Positions 28,567 through 39,469 of a DNA stretch of 64,000 nt are shown piece after piece (position 1 is the first letter of the stretch; every line of letters begins with the position of its first letter). The stretch comes from Sphingomonas faeni. Lineage in GTDB: Bacteria > Pseudomonadota > Alphaproteobacteria > Sphingomonadales > Sphingomonadaceae. The stretch spans positions 1 to 64,000 of the forward strand of contig NZ_QAYE01000003.1 in assembly GCF_003053745.1 (NCBI RefSeq), read 5' to 3'. A program made the position numbers and the translations under genes. Below the pieces are notes generated by a model. It saw only the letters and a list, made by a program, of their open reading frames with translations, had not been told where the DNA came from and searched no databases.

Positions 28567-30354
28567 ATGAATAGTATCGCCAAAGGCCGCGCGCGCGTCT
28601 CCCGCGCCTATCTGAAGGCCGCCGTCGCGGATGGCGGCGGGGTGCGGGTTTCGACGAGCCTGCTGTTGCTCGACACCGTCGCGGCAATTGGGTTCGCCGC
28701 AGGGCTGGCGGGTGGCGTGGTCGCGGTGCCCGAAGGCGTGATGGCGCCGTGGGCTTTGCTGGCGAGCGTTTCGGCGATCGCGCGCGGTGCGTTTGCGATG
28801 CTGGCGACCCGCGTTGGCGCGAGCGGTGCGTACCAGGCGAAGACGCGGTTGCGGCAGCGTATCGTCGCCGCGGCGCTGCACCGCGCGCCGGGTTCGGAGG
28901 CGACGACCGGCACGCTGATGAGTGCCGCGGTGGACGAGGTCGACGCGATCAACGGCTATGTGTCGCGCTTCCTGCCCGCGAGGATGACGGCGTCGATCGC
29001 GCCGCTGATCGTGCTTGCCGCGACCGCTTTCGCTAGTCCGATCGCGGCCGCGATCCTGGTGGCGACGTTCTTTCCATTCTTGGTTGCGATGATCCTGGCG
29101 GGCGGCGCCGCCGCGGATGCGTCACGCCGCCAGTTCATCGCGCTCGCTCGGCTGTCGGGGCTTTTCGCGGATCGGATCGGTGCGCTGCCGATCGTGCTGG
29201 CCTTTCGGGCGGAGGGGCGCGAGGCTGCTGCGCTCGGCGACGCCGCGGAGGATCTGGCACGACGGACGATGTGCGTGCTGCGCGTCGCGTTCCTGTCGTC
29301 GGGTGCGCTGGAGTTCTTCGCCGCGCTGTCGGTCGCGCTGGTGGCCGTGTATGCCGGGTTCAACCTGTTGGGCCTGCTCCCGTTTCCAGTGCCCGAAAAG
29401 CTCGACCTCGGTCGCGCGTTCTTCGTGCTGGCGCTCGCTCCCGAATTCTACGCACCGATGCGCCGATTGGCGGCGGCGTATCACGACCGACAGGCAGCAG
29501 AGACTGCGGCCGAGCGGCTGGCAGCGGTTGAGCGGGACAAGGGAGCGCCGCTCCCGGTCGTGCCCGTCTGGTCGAACACGGTGCCGTCGATCCGCTTCGA
29601 TTCCGTTACGATCCGCTACGCTGGTCAGGACAGCGCTGCGGTATCCGGTGTCTCGTTCGAGGCGCACCCCGGCATGATCGTCGCGCTGGTCGGCTCGTCA
29701 GGTAGCGGCAAGAGTAGCCTGCTTCACCTGCTCTTTGGACTTGCGCCTTTGTCCGAAGGCCGCGTCACCATTGGCAGTCCCCCCCTCCCTGGAAGGGAGG
29801 GGCTGGGGGTGGGTCGACTTCCGCATGTTCGAACGGCAGTGACACAAGCCGACCAACCCACCCCCAACCCCTCCCTTTCAGGGAAGGGCGCAGCAGATGC
29901 CGGGACGGTCCTCGACCTCGCCGAGATCGGCAGCATCGCGCCGATCGCCGCGTGGATGGGGCAGTCGCCGCTTATCCTGCCCGGGACGATCGGCTCGAAC
30001 ATCGCTCTGGCCTACCCAAGCGCGTCGGCCGATCGGATCGCGGAAGTCGCACGGACCGCGGGGCTATCACCGATGCTGCTCGCACGCGGAGGATTGGGCG
30101 CGGTGATCGATGCACGTGGTAGTGGGCTTTCGGGGGGAGAACGACGCCGGATCGCACTCGCCCGCGCGTTGTTGAAGCCCGCCCCCGTGCTGTTGCTCGA
30201 CGAGCCGACCGCGCATCTCGACGCCGAGTCCGAGGCGCGCCTGATCGAGGCGATCGCGCGAGCCTGCACCGGGCGCACCACGATCATCGCGACGCACAGC
30301 GCAGGGCTCGCTGCGATCGCGGACATCGTCATTGACCTCGGAGAGCAGGCATGA
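28567..30354 (+). CDS. cydD: CydD, cysteine/glutathione ABC exporter subunit, with inserted palindrome
   Basis: 595 residues: six membrane segments then an ATPase domain. Walker A is GSSGSGKSS (about residue 375), the signature [15 protein letters not shown] (about 520) and Walker [13 protein letters not shown] (about 540). With CydC it exports thiols needed to assemble cytochrome bd. Between Walker A and the Q-loop, residues about 405-441 are encoded by an inverted-repeat DNA element and read [10 protein letters not shown] and [12 protein letters not shown], unlike any ABC protein. The frame is kept on both sides, so the protein may still fold with an extra loop. The start at 28567 gives [10 protein letters not shown]. 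The stop overlaps cydC. Confidence 0.92.
   Translation: MNSIAKGRARVSRAYLKAAVADGGGVRVSTSLLLLDTVAAIGFAAGLAGGVVAVPEGVMAPWALLASVSAIARGAFAMLATRVGASGAYQAKTRLRQRIVAAALHRAPGSEATTGTLMSAAVDEVDAINGYVSRFLPARMTASIAPLIVLAATAFASPIAAAILVATFFPFLVAMILAGGAAADASRRQFIALARLSGLFADRIGALPIVLAFRAEGREAAALGDAAEDLARRTMCVLRVAFLSSGALEFFAALSVALVAVYAGFNLLGLLPFPVPEKLDLGRAFFVLALAPEFYAPMRRLAAAYHDRQAAETAAERLAAVERDKGAPLPVVPVWSNTVPSIRFDSVTIRYAGQDSAAVSGVSFEAHPGMIVALVGSSGSGKSSLLHLLFGLAPLSEGRVTIGSPPLPGREGLGVGRLPHVRTAVTQADQPTPNPSLSGKGAADAGTVLDLAEIGSIAPIAAWMGQSPLILPGTIGSNIALAYPSASADRIAEVARTAGLSPMLLARGGLGAVIDARGSGLSGGERRRIALARALLKPAPVLLLDEPTAHLDAESEARLIEAIARACTGRTTIIATHSAGLAAIADIVIDLGEQA
29779..29888. repeat. Inverted-repeat element inserted in frame in cydD
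   Basis: The left arm CCCTCCCTGGAAGGGAGGGG plus CTGGGGGTGGGT (from about 29784) pairs with the right arm ACCCACCCCCAACCCCTCCC plus TTTCAGGGAAGGG (to about 29888). Only about four mismatches occur over 32 bp, and the loop is about 40 bp. The CCCTCCCTGGAAGGGAGGG part is itself a hairpin. The length keeps the reading frame open. It resembles the behaviour of palindromic elements that insert within coding genes in other alphaproteobacteria. Confidence 0.85.
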
Positions 30355-32003
30355 CTGCGTTCGATACCCTCATTGCAAACGAACGCCGACGGCAACGACG
30401 CGGCCTGTGGCGCGCAAGCAGCTATGCGGCGATCGTCGCGATAGCATCGGTCGTGCTGCTCGGCCTGTCGGGCTGGTTCATCACCGCCGCGGCGCTCGCT
30501 GGAGTGGCGGGGCCGATCGCCGCGCAGGGCTTCAACTATATGCTGCCAAGCGCGGGTATACGCCTGCTCGCGATCCTCCGCACCGCCGGGCGCTACGGCG
30601 AGCGGCTGGCCAGCCACGAGGCGGCGTTCGGCGCGCTTGCCCGCATCCGCCCCGCGCTGTTTCTCGGTCTCGCGCGCGGTCCGGCGGAACACGCGCTCGC
30701 GCTGACGCAGGGCGAGGCGACCGCGCGCATCGTGCAGGACGTGAATGTCGTCGAGGCGCAGTTCGTCCGGCTCTCCGCCATGCCCGGCATGATCGCGGCG
30801 CTGGCGAGCGGCCTGCTGTTGTGTGCCTTGGGAGGGTGGCGGCCGGCGTCGGCGCTCGTGCTGTGCATCCCCGGTGTGCTGGCGGTTGCAAGCGTCCTGG
30901 CCCGTCGCCTCGATGCACCCGGGCGCGAGGTGCAGCGTGCGAGCGGGGCGCTCAAGGACGCCTTTGCCGGCGTCGCCGATGCTGCGGCCGAACTCCGCTG
31001 CTATGGAGTGGAGGCGCAAGCGATGGACGCCGTCGATGCATGCAGCCTGCGCCTCGCGGAAGCGCAACGCGCGCAGGCCGGCGTGGCCGGTTGGTTCGAG
31101 TTCATCCAGGCGGTCGCCCTCGGCGTGGCAGGCGTTGCGGCGCTGATCCTCGCTGCACCCGCGGGCGCACCGATCGCGGCCTTGTGCGCGCTGGCGGCGG
31201 TCATGGCGATCGACGGCGCCGGACCGGTGTTGCGCAGCCTGGCCCAGCGAAGCGCCGTGCGCGAGGCCACAGCCCGCCTCGACGATCTGTTGCCCTGCGA
31301 GACGACGGAGGATGAGCCGACAGCGTGCCTCGGCGCCGCGCGATCGCTAGATCTGCTCGGAACGCACCTCACTATGGGCATCCGCGTCGCGCTGGTCGGG
31401 GCATCGGGGACGGGCAAGACCACGCTCGTGGAAAGTCTGCTCGGCCTACGTGGCGCGAACCCGGGCACCGCCTTCATCGACGGCAAGGATATTGTCGACG
31501 TCCCGCTCGCCGTCCGCCGCGCGACGTTTGGCTGGGCACCGCAGGACGCCGCTTTGCTGGCTGGTACGGTCCGCGACACCCTCGCGCTCGGCGACGCGCC
31601 AGCCGATGATGCTGCGATGTGGGCGGTGCTGGCCGACGCTGCGCTGACCGATGTGATCGAAGCCCTGCCGAACGGTCTCGACACCTGGATCGGAGAACAC
31701 GGCGTGCGCCTGTCGGGTGGCGAACGCCGGCGGCTTGCACTCGCCCGCGCCTACCTCGTTCGCGCGACGTGGCTATTGCTCGACGAACCGACCGAAGGGC
31801 TCGACGCCGCTACCGAGCGCTGCGTCGCCGAACGCCTGTCCGCCCGGCTTGCCAGAACCGGGCAGGGGCTCCTCATGGTCAGCCACCGTCCGGCGATGGT
31901 CGCGATGTGCGATCGGCAACTCGCGGTCGTGCCGGTGCCGAGTGCGATCGTTGCGCTACCCAGGGATATCGCACCGCGACCGCGTCGGTATAGCCGAGAT
32001 TGA
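30351..32003 (+). CDS. cydC: CydC, ABC exporter subunit for cytochrome bd assembly
   Basis: 550 residues with six membrane segments and an ATPase domain. Walker A is [10 protein letters not shown] (about 350), the Q-loop [10 protein letters not shown], the signature [16 protein letters not shown] and Walker [13 protein letters not shown]. The switch His is in [10 protein letters not shown]. It forms a heterodimer with CydD in the inner membrane. The ATG overlaps the cydD stop by 4 bp. The 3' end runs 125 bp into the convergent hydroxylase gene, and the last about 25 residues ([14 protein letters not shown]) look like run-on, not domain. Confidence 0.93.
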   Translation: MTAFDTLIANERRRQRRGLWRASSYAAIVAIASVVLLGLSGWFITAAALAGVAGPIAAQGFNYMLPSAGIRLLAILRTAGRYGERLASHEAAFGALARIRPALFLGLARGPAEHALALTQGEATARIVQDVNVVEAQFVRLSAMPGMIAALASGLLLCALGGWRPASALVLCIPGVLAVASVLARRLDAPGREVQRASGALKDAFAGVADAAAELRCYGVEAQAMDAVDACSLRLAEAQRAQAGVAGWFEFIQAVALGVAGVAALILAAPAGAPIAALCALAAVMAIDGAGPVLRSLAQRSAVREATARLDDLLPCETTEDEPTACLGAARSLDLLGTHLTMGIRVALVGASGTGKTTLVESLLGLRGANPGTAFIDGKDIVDVPLAVRRATFGWAPQDAALLAGTVRDTLALGDAPADDAAMWAVLADAALTDVIEALPNGLDTWIGEHGVRLSGGERRRLALARAYLVRATWLLLDEPTEGLDAATERCVAERLSARLARTGQGLLMVSHRPAMVAMCDRQLAVVPVPSAIVALPRDIAPRPRRYSRD

Positions 32004-32670
32004 AGACCGTCGGACTCTTTGCCGGCCGTTCGACCCGGCGATAGAGCGTCCCGAACACGCGGTCCCAGGCGAAATTCGTGATCCCGAAATTGCCCGTCTC
32101 GTCATGGAAATGATGCTCCATGTGACGCGCCTTCATCACCGCCAGCCACTTCACCCGCGGCTTGTACGAAAGATGCTGGATGCAGTGGAAGAACTCGTAG
32201 AAGCAGGTGCACAGCAGCCCGGTCGCGAACCCCGCGGCCGCGCCGCCGAGCCCGCCGATCAGCCAACCCGGAACCGCGGCGACCACCAGCAGCGTCGGCA
32301 CCGTCGTGTGGAGCGCGCCGAACAGTACCTCGAGATGATTGGGGTCGCGGTGATGATCGTAATGGATCCGCTTCCAGGTGCCTGCGAGCAGCGGCGTCTT
32401 GAACATCCACTGCGAGTGCAGCACCCAGCGGTGCAGGGCATACCAGATCAGCGGATAGGCGACCACGACCAGCGTGATCGTTGCGACGGTCGGCACCACG
32501 TCCGCGGGACGCCATGCGAAAACGCTGGCCGACGCCGCTACCAGCGCCAGATACGCGACGATCACATGATGCTGCAGATACGCGATCACCAGCTCGCGCA
32601 ACGTCATCCGGTCGAGGTGATGCGAGCGGCCCCAGAACGGGGCCACTCGCTTCGTCGTCCCGGTCGTCAC
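31879..32670 (-). CDS. Fatty acid hydroxylase/sterol desaturase family protein
   Basis: 263 residues, an integral membrane di-iron enzyme. Histidine boxes appear in order: HRWVLH, HYDHH, HCIQH and HMEHHFH, with four hydrophobic stretches around them. The layout resembles fatty acid 2-hydroxylases. 2-hydroxy fatty acids are abundant in sphingomonad glycosphingolipids, so lipid hydroxylation is plausible, but a carotenoid substrate is possible. The likely start is GTG at 32668-32670, overlapping the ompW stop as GTGA. An internal ATG is possible 20 codons later. The last about 40 residues overlap the end of cydC and seem unconserved. Confidence 0.82.
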   Translation of the reverse strand: MTTGTTKRVAPFWGRSHHLDRMTLRELVIAYLQHHVIVAYLALVAASASVFAWRPADVVPTVATITLVVVAYPLIWYALHRWVLHSQWMFKTPLLAGTWKRIHYDHHRDPNHLEVLFGALHTTVPTLLVVAAVPGWLIGGLGGAAAGFATGLLCTCFYEFFHCIQHLSYKPRVKWLAVMKARHMEHHFHDETGNFGITNFAWDRVFGTLYRRVERPAKSPTVFNLGYTDAVAVRYPWVAQRSHSAPARPRVADRTSRPSPDGG

Positions 32671-33365
32671 AGCCGAATGCCGAGCCCGATGCCGAACACC
32701 AGCGGATCGAGGCTTATCGCGACCCGCTGCGTGCCGGCCGCCGTGGTTCGCAATCGCGCGGTCGTGTCGATGTCGATATATTTGACGTCTAGGTTGAGGA
32801 ACACTTTCGGCGTGATGTCGATATCGACGCCGGCCTGTGCCGCCCATCCGAAGCTGTCCTTCATGTGGACGTCGGTCGGTCCCACGGCTGCGACGAGACC
32901 GTCCGACGCCTTCTCGTTCCAGAAGATGGTGTAGTTCACGCCGGCACCGACATAGGGGCGGACCTTGCCGTTCGGGTTCAAGTGATATTGCGCGGTCAGC
33001 GTCGGCGGCAAGACCCAGGTCGAGGCGAGCTTGCCGATCGAGCCCGTCGTGCCGGTACGGCCGTCGGCGTGATGCTTGGTGGTCGACGCGATCAGCTCGA
33101 AGCCGATGTGATCGCTCGCCATGTAGGTGACGTCAACCTCGGGCATGAAGCTGTCGTTGACGCGGACATGCTCGCCGGGAAATGCGGGCAGCACGCTGCC
33201 GGACTTCTCGTTCGGCGCGACCAGGATCGTCCGCACGCGCAGCAGCACGTCGCCGGCGGCAATGCCCTGGCGTGGGCCCACGTCGGTCTGCGCCAGGGCA
33301 GGGGCGGCGACGGCCATACCCGCACAGGTCGCACCGAGGGCGAGGCTCTTGATCGACACGTTCAT
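32667..33365 (-). CDS. ompW: OmpW-family outer membrane protein
   Basis: 232 residues. A signal peptide (SIKSLALGATCAGMAVAAPA, cleaved after ALAQ) leads to an eight-stranded barrel typical of OmpW: GDVLLRVRTILVAPNE near the mature start, LPPTLTAQYHLNPNGKVRPY and GAGVNYTIFW mid-protein, and a final DPLVFGIGLGIRL ending in aromatic or hydrophobic alternation. OmpW proteins pass small hydrophobic compounds and are FNR-regulated in several proteobacteria (from memory). Here two FNR-type boxes lie between it and hemN. It is followed by the lipid hydroxylase. Confidence 0.92.
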   Translation of the reverse strand: MNVSIKSLALGATCAGMAVAAPALAQTDVGPRQGIAAGDVLLRVRTILVAPNEKSGSVLPAFPGEHVRVNDSFMPEVDVTYMASDHIGFELIASTTKHHADGRTGTTGSIGKLASTWVLPPTLTAQYHLNPNGKVRPYVGAGVNYTIFWNEKASDGLVAAVGPTDVHMKDSFGWAAQAGVDIDITPKVFLNLDVKYIDIDTTARLRTTAAGTQRVAISLDPLVFGIGLGIRL

Positions 33366-33421
33366 GGTCCGGCTCCTGCAATCCAATGCCGTCGAGCTAC
33401 GCACGCGGCGCGGCGCCGGCG

Positions 33422-33435
33422 TTGATCGCGGACAA
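33422..33435 (-). promoter_or_regulatory. Imperfect FNR-type box TTGATCGCGGACAA
   Basis: TTGAT and GACAA half-sites with 4-bp spacing, 57 bp from the ompW start and 8 bp from the perfect box at 33444. It may be a second, weaker site favouring ompW. Confidence 0.4.
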
Positions 33436-33443
33436 GGATCGGG

Positions 33444-33457
33444 TTGACCGCGGTCAA
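33444..33457 (+). promoter_or_regulatory. FNR/FixK-type box TTGACCGCGGTCAA
   Basis: Identical to the palindrome between cydA and cydD. It lies 35 bp before the hemN ATG at 33492. Because it overlaps the possible TTG start at 33444, that start is unlikely. Confidence 0.75.
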
Positions 33458-33491
33458 AGACGTCACGCCGACCGCCGCCCATTTCGCGGCC

Positions 33492-34811
33492 ATGTGGACC
33501 TATCATCCAGAACTGCTCGCGGTGCCGGTGCCGCGTTACACCAGCTATCCGACCGCCGCGGAGTTCACCGACGCCGTCGGCCACGCGGACATGCACGCCG
33601 CGCTGGCACGAATCGCCACGGATGAAACCGTCTCGCTCTACGTGCACATCCCCTATTGCCGGCAGATCTGCTGGTATTGCGGGTGTAACACCGGCGCGGC
33701 CAATCGCAGCGCCCGGCTCGACGCGTATCTGGAGCGGCTGGAGGACGAGATCGCGCTGGTCGCCGAGCGCGTCGGACATGCGAAGATCGGCCGGATCGCG
33801 TTCGGCGGCGGTAGTCCGAACGCGGTCGCCCCGGCACAGTTCGCGCGGCTCATGGAGCGCATCGTGACCAGCTTCCGCTGCGACGATCCGGTCGTGTCGG
33901 TCGAGATCGACCCGCGCGGGTTCACCGCGGAGTGGGCCGCCATGCTCGCCGCACACCGCGTGACCCGCGTCAGCCTCGGCGTCCAGACGCTTGATCCGGG
34001 AATCCAGGCTGCGATCGGGCGCGTCCAGACGGCGGATGAGATCCGCCGGGTGATGGGGTTGCTCCGTAGCGCCGATGTTGAATCGATCAACTTCGACCTG
34101 ATGTACGGCCTGCCGGGTCAGTCCGAAGCTGCTTTGGAAGCAACGTTGATCGAGAGCCTGGCGATGGGCCCCGATCGGCTCGCGGTGTTCGGCTACGCGC
34201 ACGTACCGAGCATGATCCCGCGCCAGCGCCGGATCGACGCGACCGCGCTTCCGGATGGGCAGGCGCGGTTCGCTCAGGCTGCGCTGTCGCACGAGACGCT
34301 GACAGAGGCGGGATACACCGCGATCGGCTTCGATCATTTCGCGAAGCCCGGCGATGCGCTCGCCCAAGCCAGCGGGAACGGCAGATTACGTCGCAATTTC
34401 CAGGGTTTTACCGAAGACCCCGCGGTCACGCTGATCGCACTGGGCGCGAGCGCGATCAGCGAGTTTCCGGGCTCCCTGCTTCAGAACGAGAAGAACACCG
34501 GCCGCTATCACATTGCGCTTTCGGCGGGCCGGTTCGCCACGGTCCGGGGACTTCGCCGAACCGCTGAAGATCGCGTACGGGGCCGCGCGATCGAGGCAAT
34601 CCTGACGCGGGGCATCGCCGACCTGTCCGGAATACCGAATATAGGCCCGGTGCGCGATCGCCTCGCCCCGTTCGAACACTGGGGCTTGGTGAAGTGGGAG
34701 AGCGCGACGCTCAAGCTTTCGGCCGACGCTCGCCCTTATGCCCGCTCGATCGCCGCGACGATCGATACCTACAGATATCCCGGCACACGACAGTTCAGCA
34801 CTGCCGTGTAA
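33492..34811 (+). CDS. hemN: Oxygen-independent coproporphyrinogen III oxidase
   Basis: 439 residues from the ATG at 33492. A radical SAM enzyme that decarboxylates two propionates of coproporphyrinogen III without O2, so haem can be made in anoxia. The 4Fe-4S motif is YVHIPYCRQICWYCGCNTG (about residues 57-75), with C-x3-C-x2-C. GGGSPNAV and LGVQTLDP follow, as in HemN. PRYTSYPTA near the start is a HemN hallmark. The FNR box lies immediately upstream. The length is close to the usual 450. Confidence 0.94.
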   Translation: MWTYHPELLAVPVPRYTSYPTAAEFTDAVGHADMHAALARIATDETVSLYVHIPYCRQICWYCGCNTGAANRSARLDAYLERLEDEIALVAERVGHAKIGRIAFGGGSPNAVAPAQFARLMERIVTSFRCDDPVVSVEIDPRGFTAEWAAMLAAHRVTRVSLGVQTLDPGIQAAIGRVQTADEIRRVMGLLRSADVESINFDLMYGLPGQSEAALEATLIESLAMGPDRLAVFGYAHVPSMIPRQRRIDATALPDGQARFAQAALSHETLTEAGYTAIGFDHFAKPGDALAQASGNGRLRRNFQGFTEDPAVTLIALGASAISEFPGSLLQNEKNTGRYHIALSAGRFATVRGLRRTAEDRVRGRAIEAILTRGIADLSGIPNIGPVRDRLAPFEHWGLVKWESATLKLSADARPYARSIAATIDTYRYPGTRQFSTAV

Positions 34812-34817
34812 GGCGGC

Positions 34818-37057
<2,240 letters not shown>

Positions 37058-37088
37058 ACGCGAGTCCTCATCGCAGCGATCGACGCCC

Positions 37089-38186
37089 TCATGGTACGAT
37101 CACCGCATCCACCGATCGCCGCAACGACCACGGCAGCGTCGGGCCATAGCCGAACCGCATCACCATATCCGGGCGCCTGCCGGGTATGCCGATCAGCGCC
37201 GCCAGATCCGGACGGAGCGAGGGGACCTCGACCGGCTGGTTGATGAAGGCGTGCTGCAATCCGAGCGTAGTCGCCTGAAGCGCAAAGCGTTGGCACGCAC
37301 GCCCTACCGCAACCCAATCCGCCGCGGTTCCTCCCGCCCCCACGAACACGGCGACGCCCGCCGACGATCGTAGCTGGGCGGCATAGGCCTCATTTTCCGA
37401 TCGCGCCGTCGAGATCCAGTCGAACGCGTGAGGCCCGAGCCAGTCGGGCAGCGCGGGATTACCGCTCGCGACGCTGTAGAGCCCATCACCAGTCCGCAGC
37501 GCCTGTCGCGGATTGAACCGAAGCCATGCCTTGAGTTCGCGTACGAAGGCGGGGTCGGTCCTTTGCAGCGTATTGCCGGCGAGGACGAGGTCGCTCAGGC
37601 GATCGATCCGATGCCGATCGGTGAGCAGGACGAGATCGACATCGGGGACGGCCGCGGCCTTGACCAGCGTGTCGAGGTCTCTCGCGGGAACAGCCCGACC
37701 ATCATACTCGGCGCGGGTCGATTGACGCCTGGTTATCGCGTCGAACATCGGGGAAGGGGTCGGACGTGCCGTCTCGAAGTGGACTGCGACCGATCCCTGG
37801 TTCCGCGGATCGAAGGTGATGGTAGCGGGCATACCGCGTGCCGCCGACGCCAACGACAACGCTTCTGTCGCCGCACCGAGACTGACGAAGAGATGGTGAT
37901 CGTCTGGATCGACGACCGCTGTCCGTCTCGAAAAGTCGGGGATGATGTCGATCCGCCGTTCGCCGATCCGAAAGCGCCAAGGCTGCGTGTTGTGGCCGTT
38001 CGGCGCGAGCGTCGCGTAGCGAATGAGATCATGGGCAGACGCCTCATCAGCCAACGGCGTGCGCAGGGCGGTGGCTCGAGCAGCGTAGGCCGATGAGGTG
38101 TTCGCTTGTCGATCAAGAAGATAAGCCGCCTCACCGCCAACCAGGGCGGTCGCTCCCGCACCAATCAGCACGTGCCGTCGGTTCAC
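37089..38186 (-). CDS. Acg-type nitroreductase-fold protein, exported or membrane-anchored
   Basis: 365 residues with a GTG start. The N-terminus MNRRHVLIGAGATALVGGEA has a twin-arginine-like or anchor sequence. The rest is a duplicated nitroreductase fold of the mycobacterial Acg type: LIRYATLAPNGHNTQPWRF (about 55), RRQSTRAEYDGRAVP and a second half with WVAVGRACQRFALQATTLG. Acg proteins bind FMN but may lack reductase activity. Acg is a DosR dormancy-regulon gene in mycobacteria, so its presence beside fixLJ genes is notable. Two FixJ-like boxes of opposite orientation lie 80-120 bp upstream. Confidence 0.82.
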   Translation of the reverse strand: MNRRHVLIGAGATALVGGEAAYLLDRQANTSSAYAARATALRTPLADEASAHDLIRYATLAPNGHNTQPWRFRIGERRIDIIPDFSRRTAVVDPDDHHLFVSLGAATEALSLASAARGMPATITFDPRNQGSVAVHFETARPTPSPMFDAITRRQSTRAEYDGRAVPARDLDTLVKAAAVPDVDLVLLTDRHRIDRLSDLVLAGNTLQRTDPAFVRELKAWLRFNPRQALRTGDGLYSVASGNPALPDWLGPHAFDWISTARSENEAYAAQLRSSAGVAVFVGAGGTAADWVAVGRACQRFALQATTLGLQHAFINQPVEVPSLRPDLAALIGIPGRRPDMVMRFGYGPTLPWSLRRSVDAVIVP

Positions 38187-38263
38187 CGTCTGTCTCCGAT
38201 ATCACGGACGCACCGACGCTCCCGATGAGGCAGCCTGCTACTTTCCATGGCGACCGAGAACCG

Positions 38264-38277
38264 ACGTTAATTACGTA
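38264..38277 (-). promoter_or_regulatory. Weak FixJ-like box TACGTAATTAACGT
   Basis: Nine of fourteen bases match the motif, 78 bp before the nitroreductase start and oriented with it. The fit is weak, but the spacing agrees with other boxes. Confidence 0.3.
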
Positions 38278-38291
38278 GACGCATCGGCCTT

Positions 38292-38305
38292 TGCGTAGTT
38301 TCCGA
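38292..38305 (+). promoter_or_regulatory. FixJ-like box TGCGTAGTTTCCGA
   Basis: An exact motif copy pointing away from the nitroreductase towards the stretch at 38.3-38.9 kb, where no intact gene is clear. It may also act on the nitroreductase promoter. Confidence 0.5.
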
Positions 38306-38914
38306 TGCTGCCCGGCGCCGGGTGTCGACTTCGAGAGACAGGCTGCCAGATCGTTCGCTGTTACAACGGCTCCGGCGGCGTCCGGCGTCGCCCGATCCTC
38401 CGATGCAGAGACGTTCGCCCAACGTGCACTCCGCGAACCGGTGGCGTGCTTCGGCGAGCCTCGTCTCAAATCCGCGTTCTCGCGCAATCGGTGCGGTTTG
38501 CGCGCCACGGTTCCGCCGATGGCGTACTAGGCGATCCCAGGACACACGCGCCACCGCCAGAAAAAGCTGAAGGGCAAAAAGGCGGAACCGGCGCGGACCG
38601 TCTACACCGCGGGACCGCCTCGCATAGTCATCAGGGTGCCAAAGGGGGGCTATCGGCGCGTGGCGTTGAGCGCATTCGATCAGGGGCTGGAGATACCGAT
38701 CGCTAAGGTCGAGAAAGCGGCGCGCGCCTTGTCGAGTCATACGCTCCGGGTTGGGCTTACGCAGGATCTGTTTGCGGCCAGCGAGGACGGCGTCGGCATT
38801 GCACAGGTGCTGCGCGTCTTCTGCGCTACCGGCGCCCGCTTGCCGCCAGGAGCAATGTCGCCGCGCGCGTGTTGTCGAAGATCAGAGGCTGATAACCGCC
38901 TTACTCGGTAGGTC
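38306..38914 (+). other. No intact gene seen; possible eroded coding stretch
   Basis: No frame here reads as a convincing protein. One plus-strand frame from about 38520 reads a basic stretch, then PPRIVIRVPKGGYRRVALS, recalling the IxIPKGxYxPxF end of a small domain found in front of some cyclase and TPR proteins. After it comes FDQGLEIPIAKVEKAARALS and nothing conserved. There is no start with a ribosome site. I regard it as a possible relic, or a small protein I do not know. Confidence 0.3.
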
Positions 38915-39451
38915 TTATGGCACGGACAGCGGTCCCGGCAGCTGCCGGGGAAACCACGTCAGAAGAGCGTCCGACAACGCCGCAGCGACAACAGAGGGAT
39001 CGCCCGTTCGTGTGCCGCTGGCGCGGACCGTGGTCGCCTGTCCTGTCCACACGACGTGACTATCGCGGCGCAGCGACACGGTCACCTTAAGACGGGTCAC
39101 GATCAGACCGTGCAACTGATCCTTCCCCGAGGGCAAAGTCAGCGACAAGCCTCCAAACCCAGCCGCCACGCCCGGCCGATCCGATCGGTCGTTGCCGGAC
39201 CGGACAACACCGCGCTGTGTCTGCGATACCTCAACCTTGGCGACGTAGAGGCTGTGGTTTGCGTCGGGCAAGGGCAGGAAAGGTGTCCGGAGGAGGGTTC
39301 GCTGAACGGCGTCTGTGAACGTTTTCGTGACAGCGGGAGACGTGGTCGGACTATCGGCAGCAACGATCGCTATCGTGCCTGGCTTAACCACGGACGCAGC
39401 AACCGGCGATTGCATTAGCGTTGCGGCCAAGGTGGAAAGAAGAAGGTACAT
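38915..39451 (-). CDS. Small exported protein of unknown function
   Basis: 178 residues with a probable signal peptide (YLLLSTLAATLMQSPVAAS). The mature part is a lipoprotein-like or DUF4136-like alpha/beta pattern: GTIAIVAADSPTTSPAVTKT, DANHSLYVAKVEVSQTQRG, LKVTVSLRRDSHVVWTGQA and ALSDALLTWFPRQLPG. No cysteine follows the signal, so it is not a lipoprotein. It lies 18 bp downstream of the AEC transporter gene in the same direction. No family assignment is firm. Confidence 0.55.
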   Translation of the reverse strand: MYLLLSTLAATLMQSPVAASVVKPGTIAIVAADSPTTSPAVTKTFTDAVQRTLLRTPFLPLPDANHSLYVAKVEVSQTQRGVVRSGNDRSDRPGVAAGFGGLSLTLPSGKDQLHGLIVTRLKVTVSLRRDSHVVWTGQATTVRASGTRTGDPSVVAAALSDALLTWFPRQLPGPLSVP

Positions 39452-39469
39452 CCGGCAGGTTCCGATGAT

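Noticed and set aside
33366..34367. N-terminal extension of OmpW through the hemN region
   Set aside because: The signal peptide at 33365 marks the true start; the extension is antisense to hemN.
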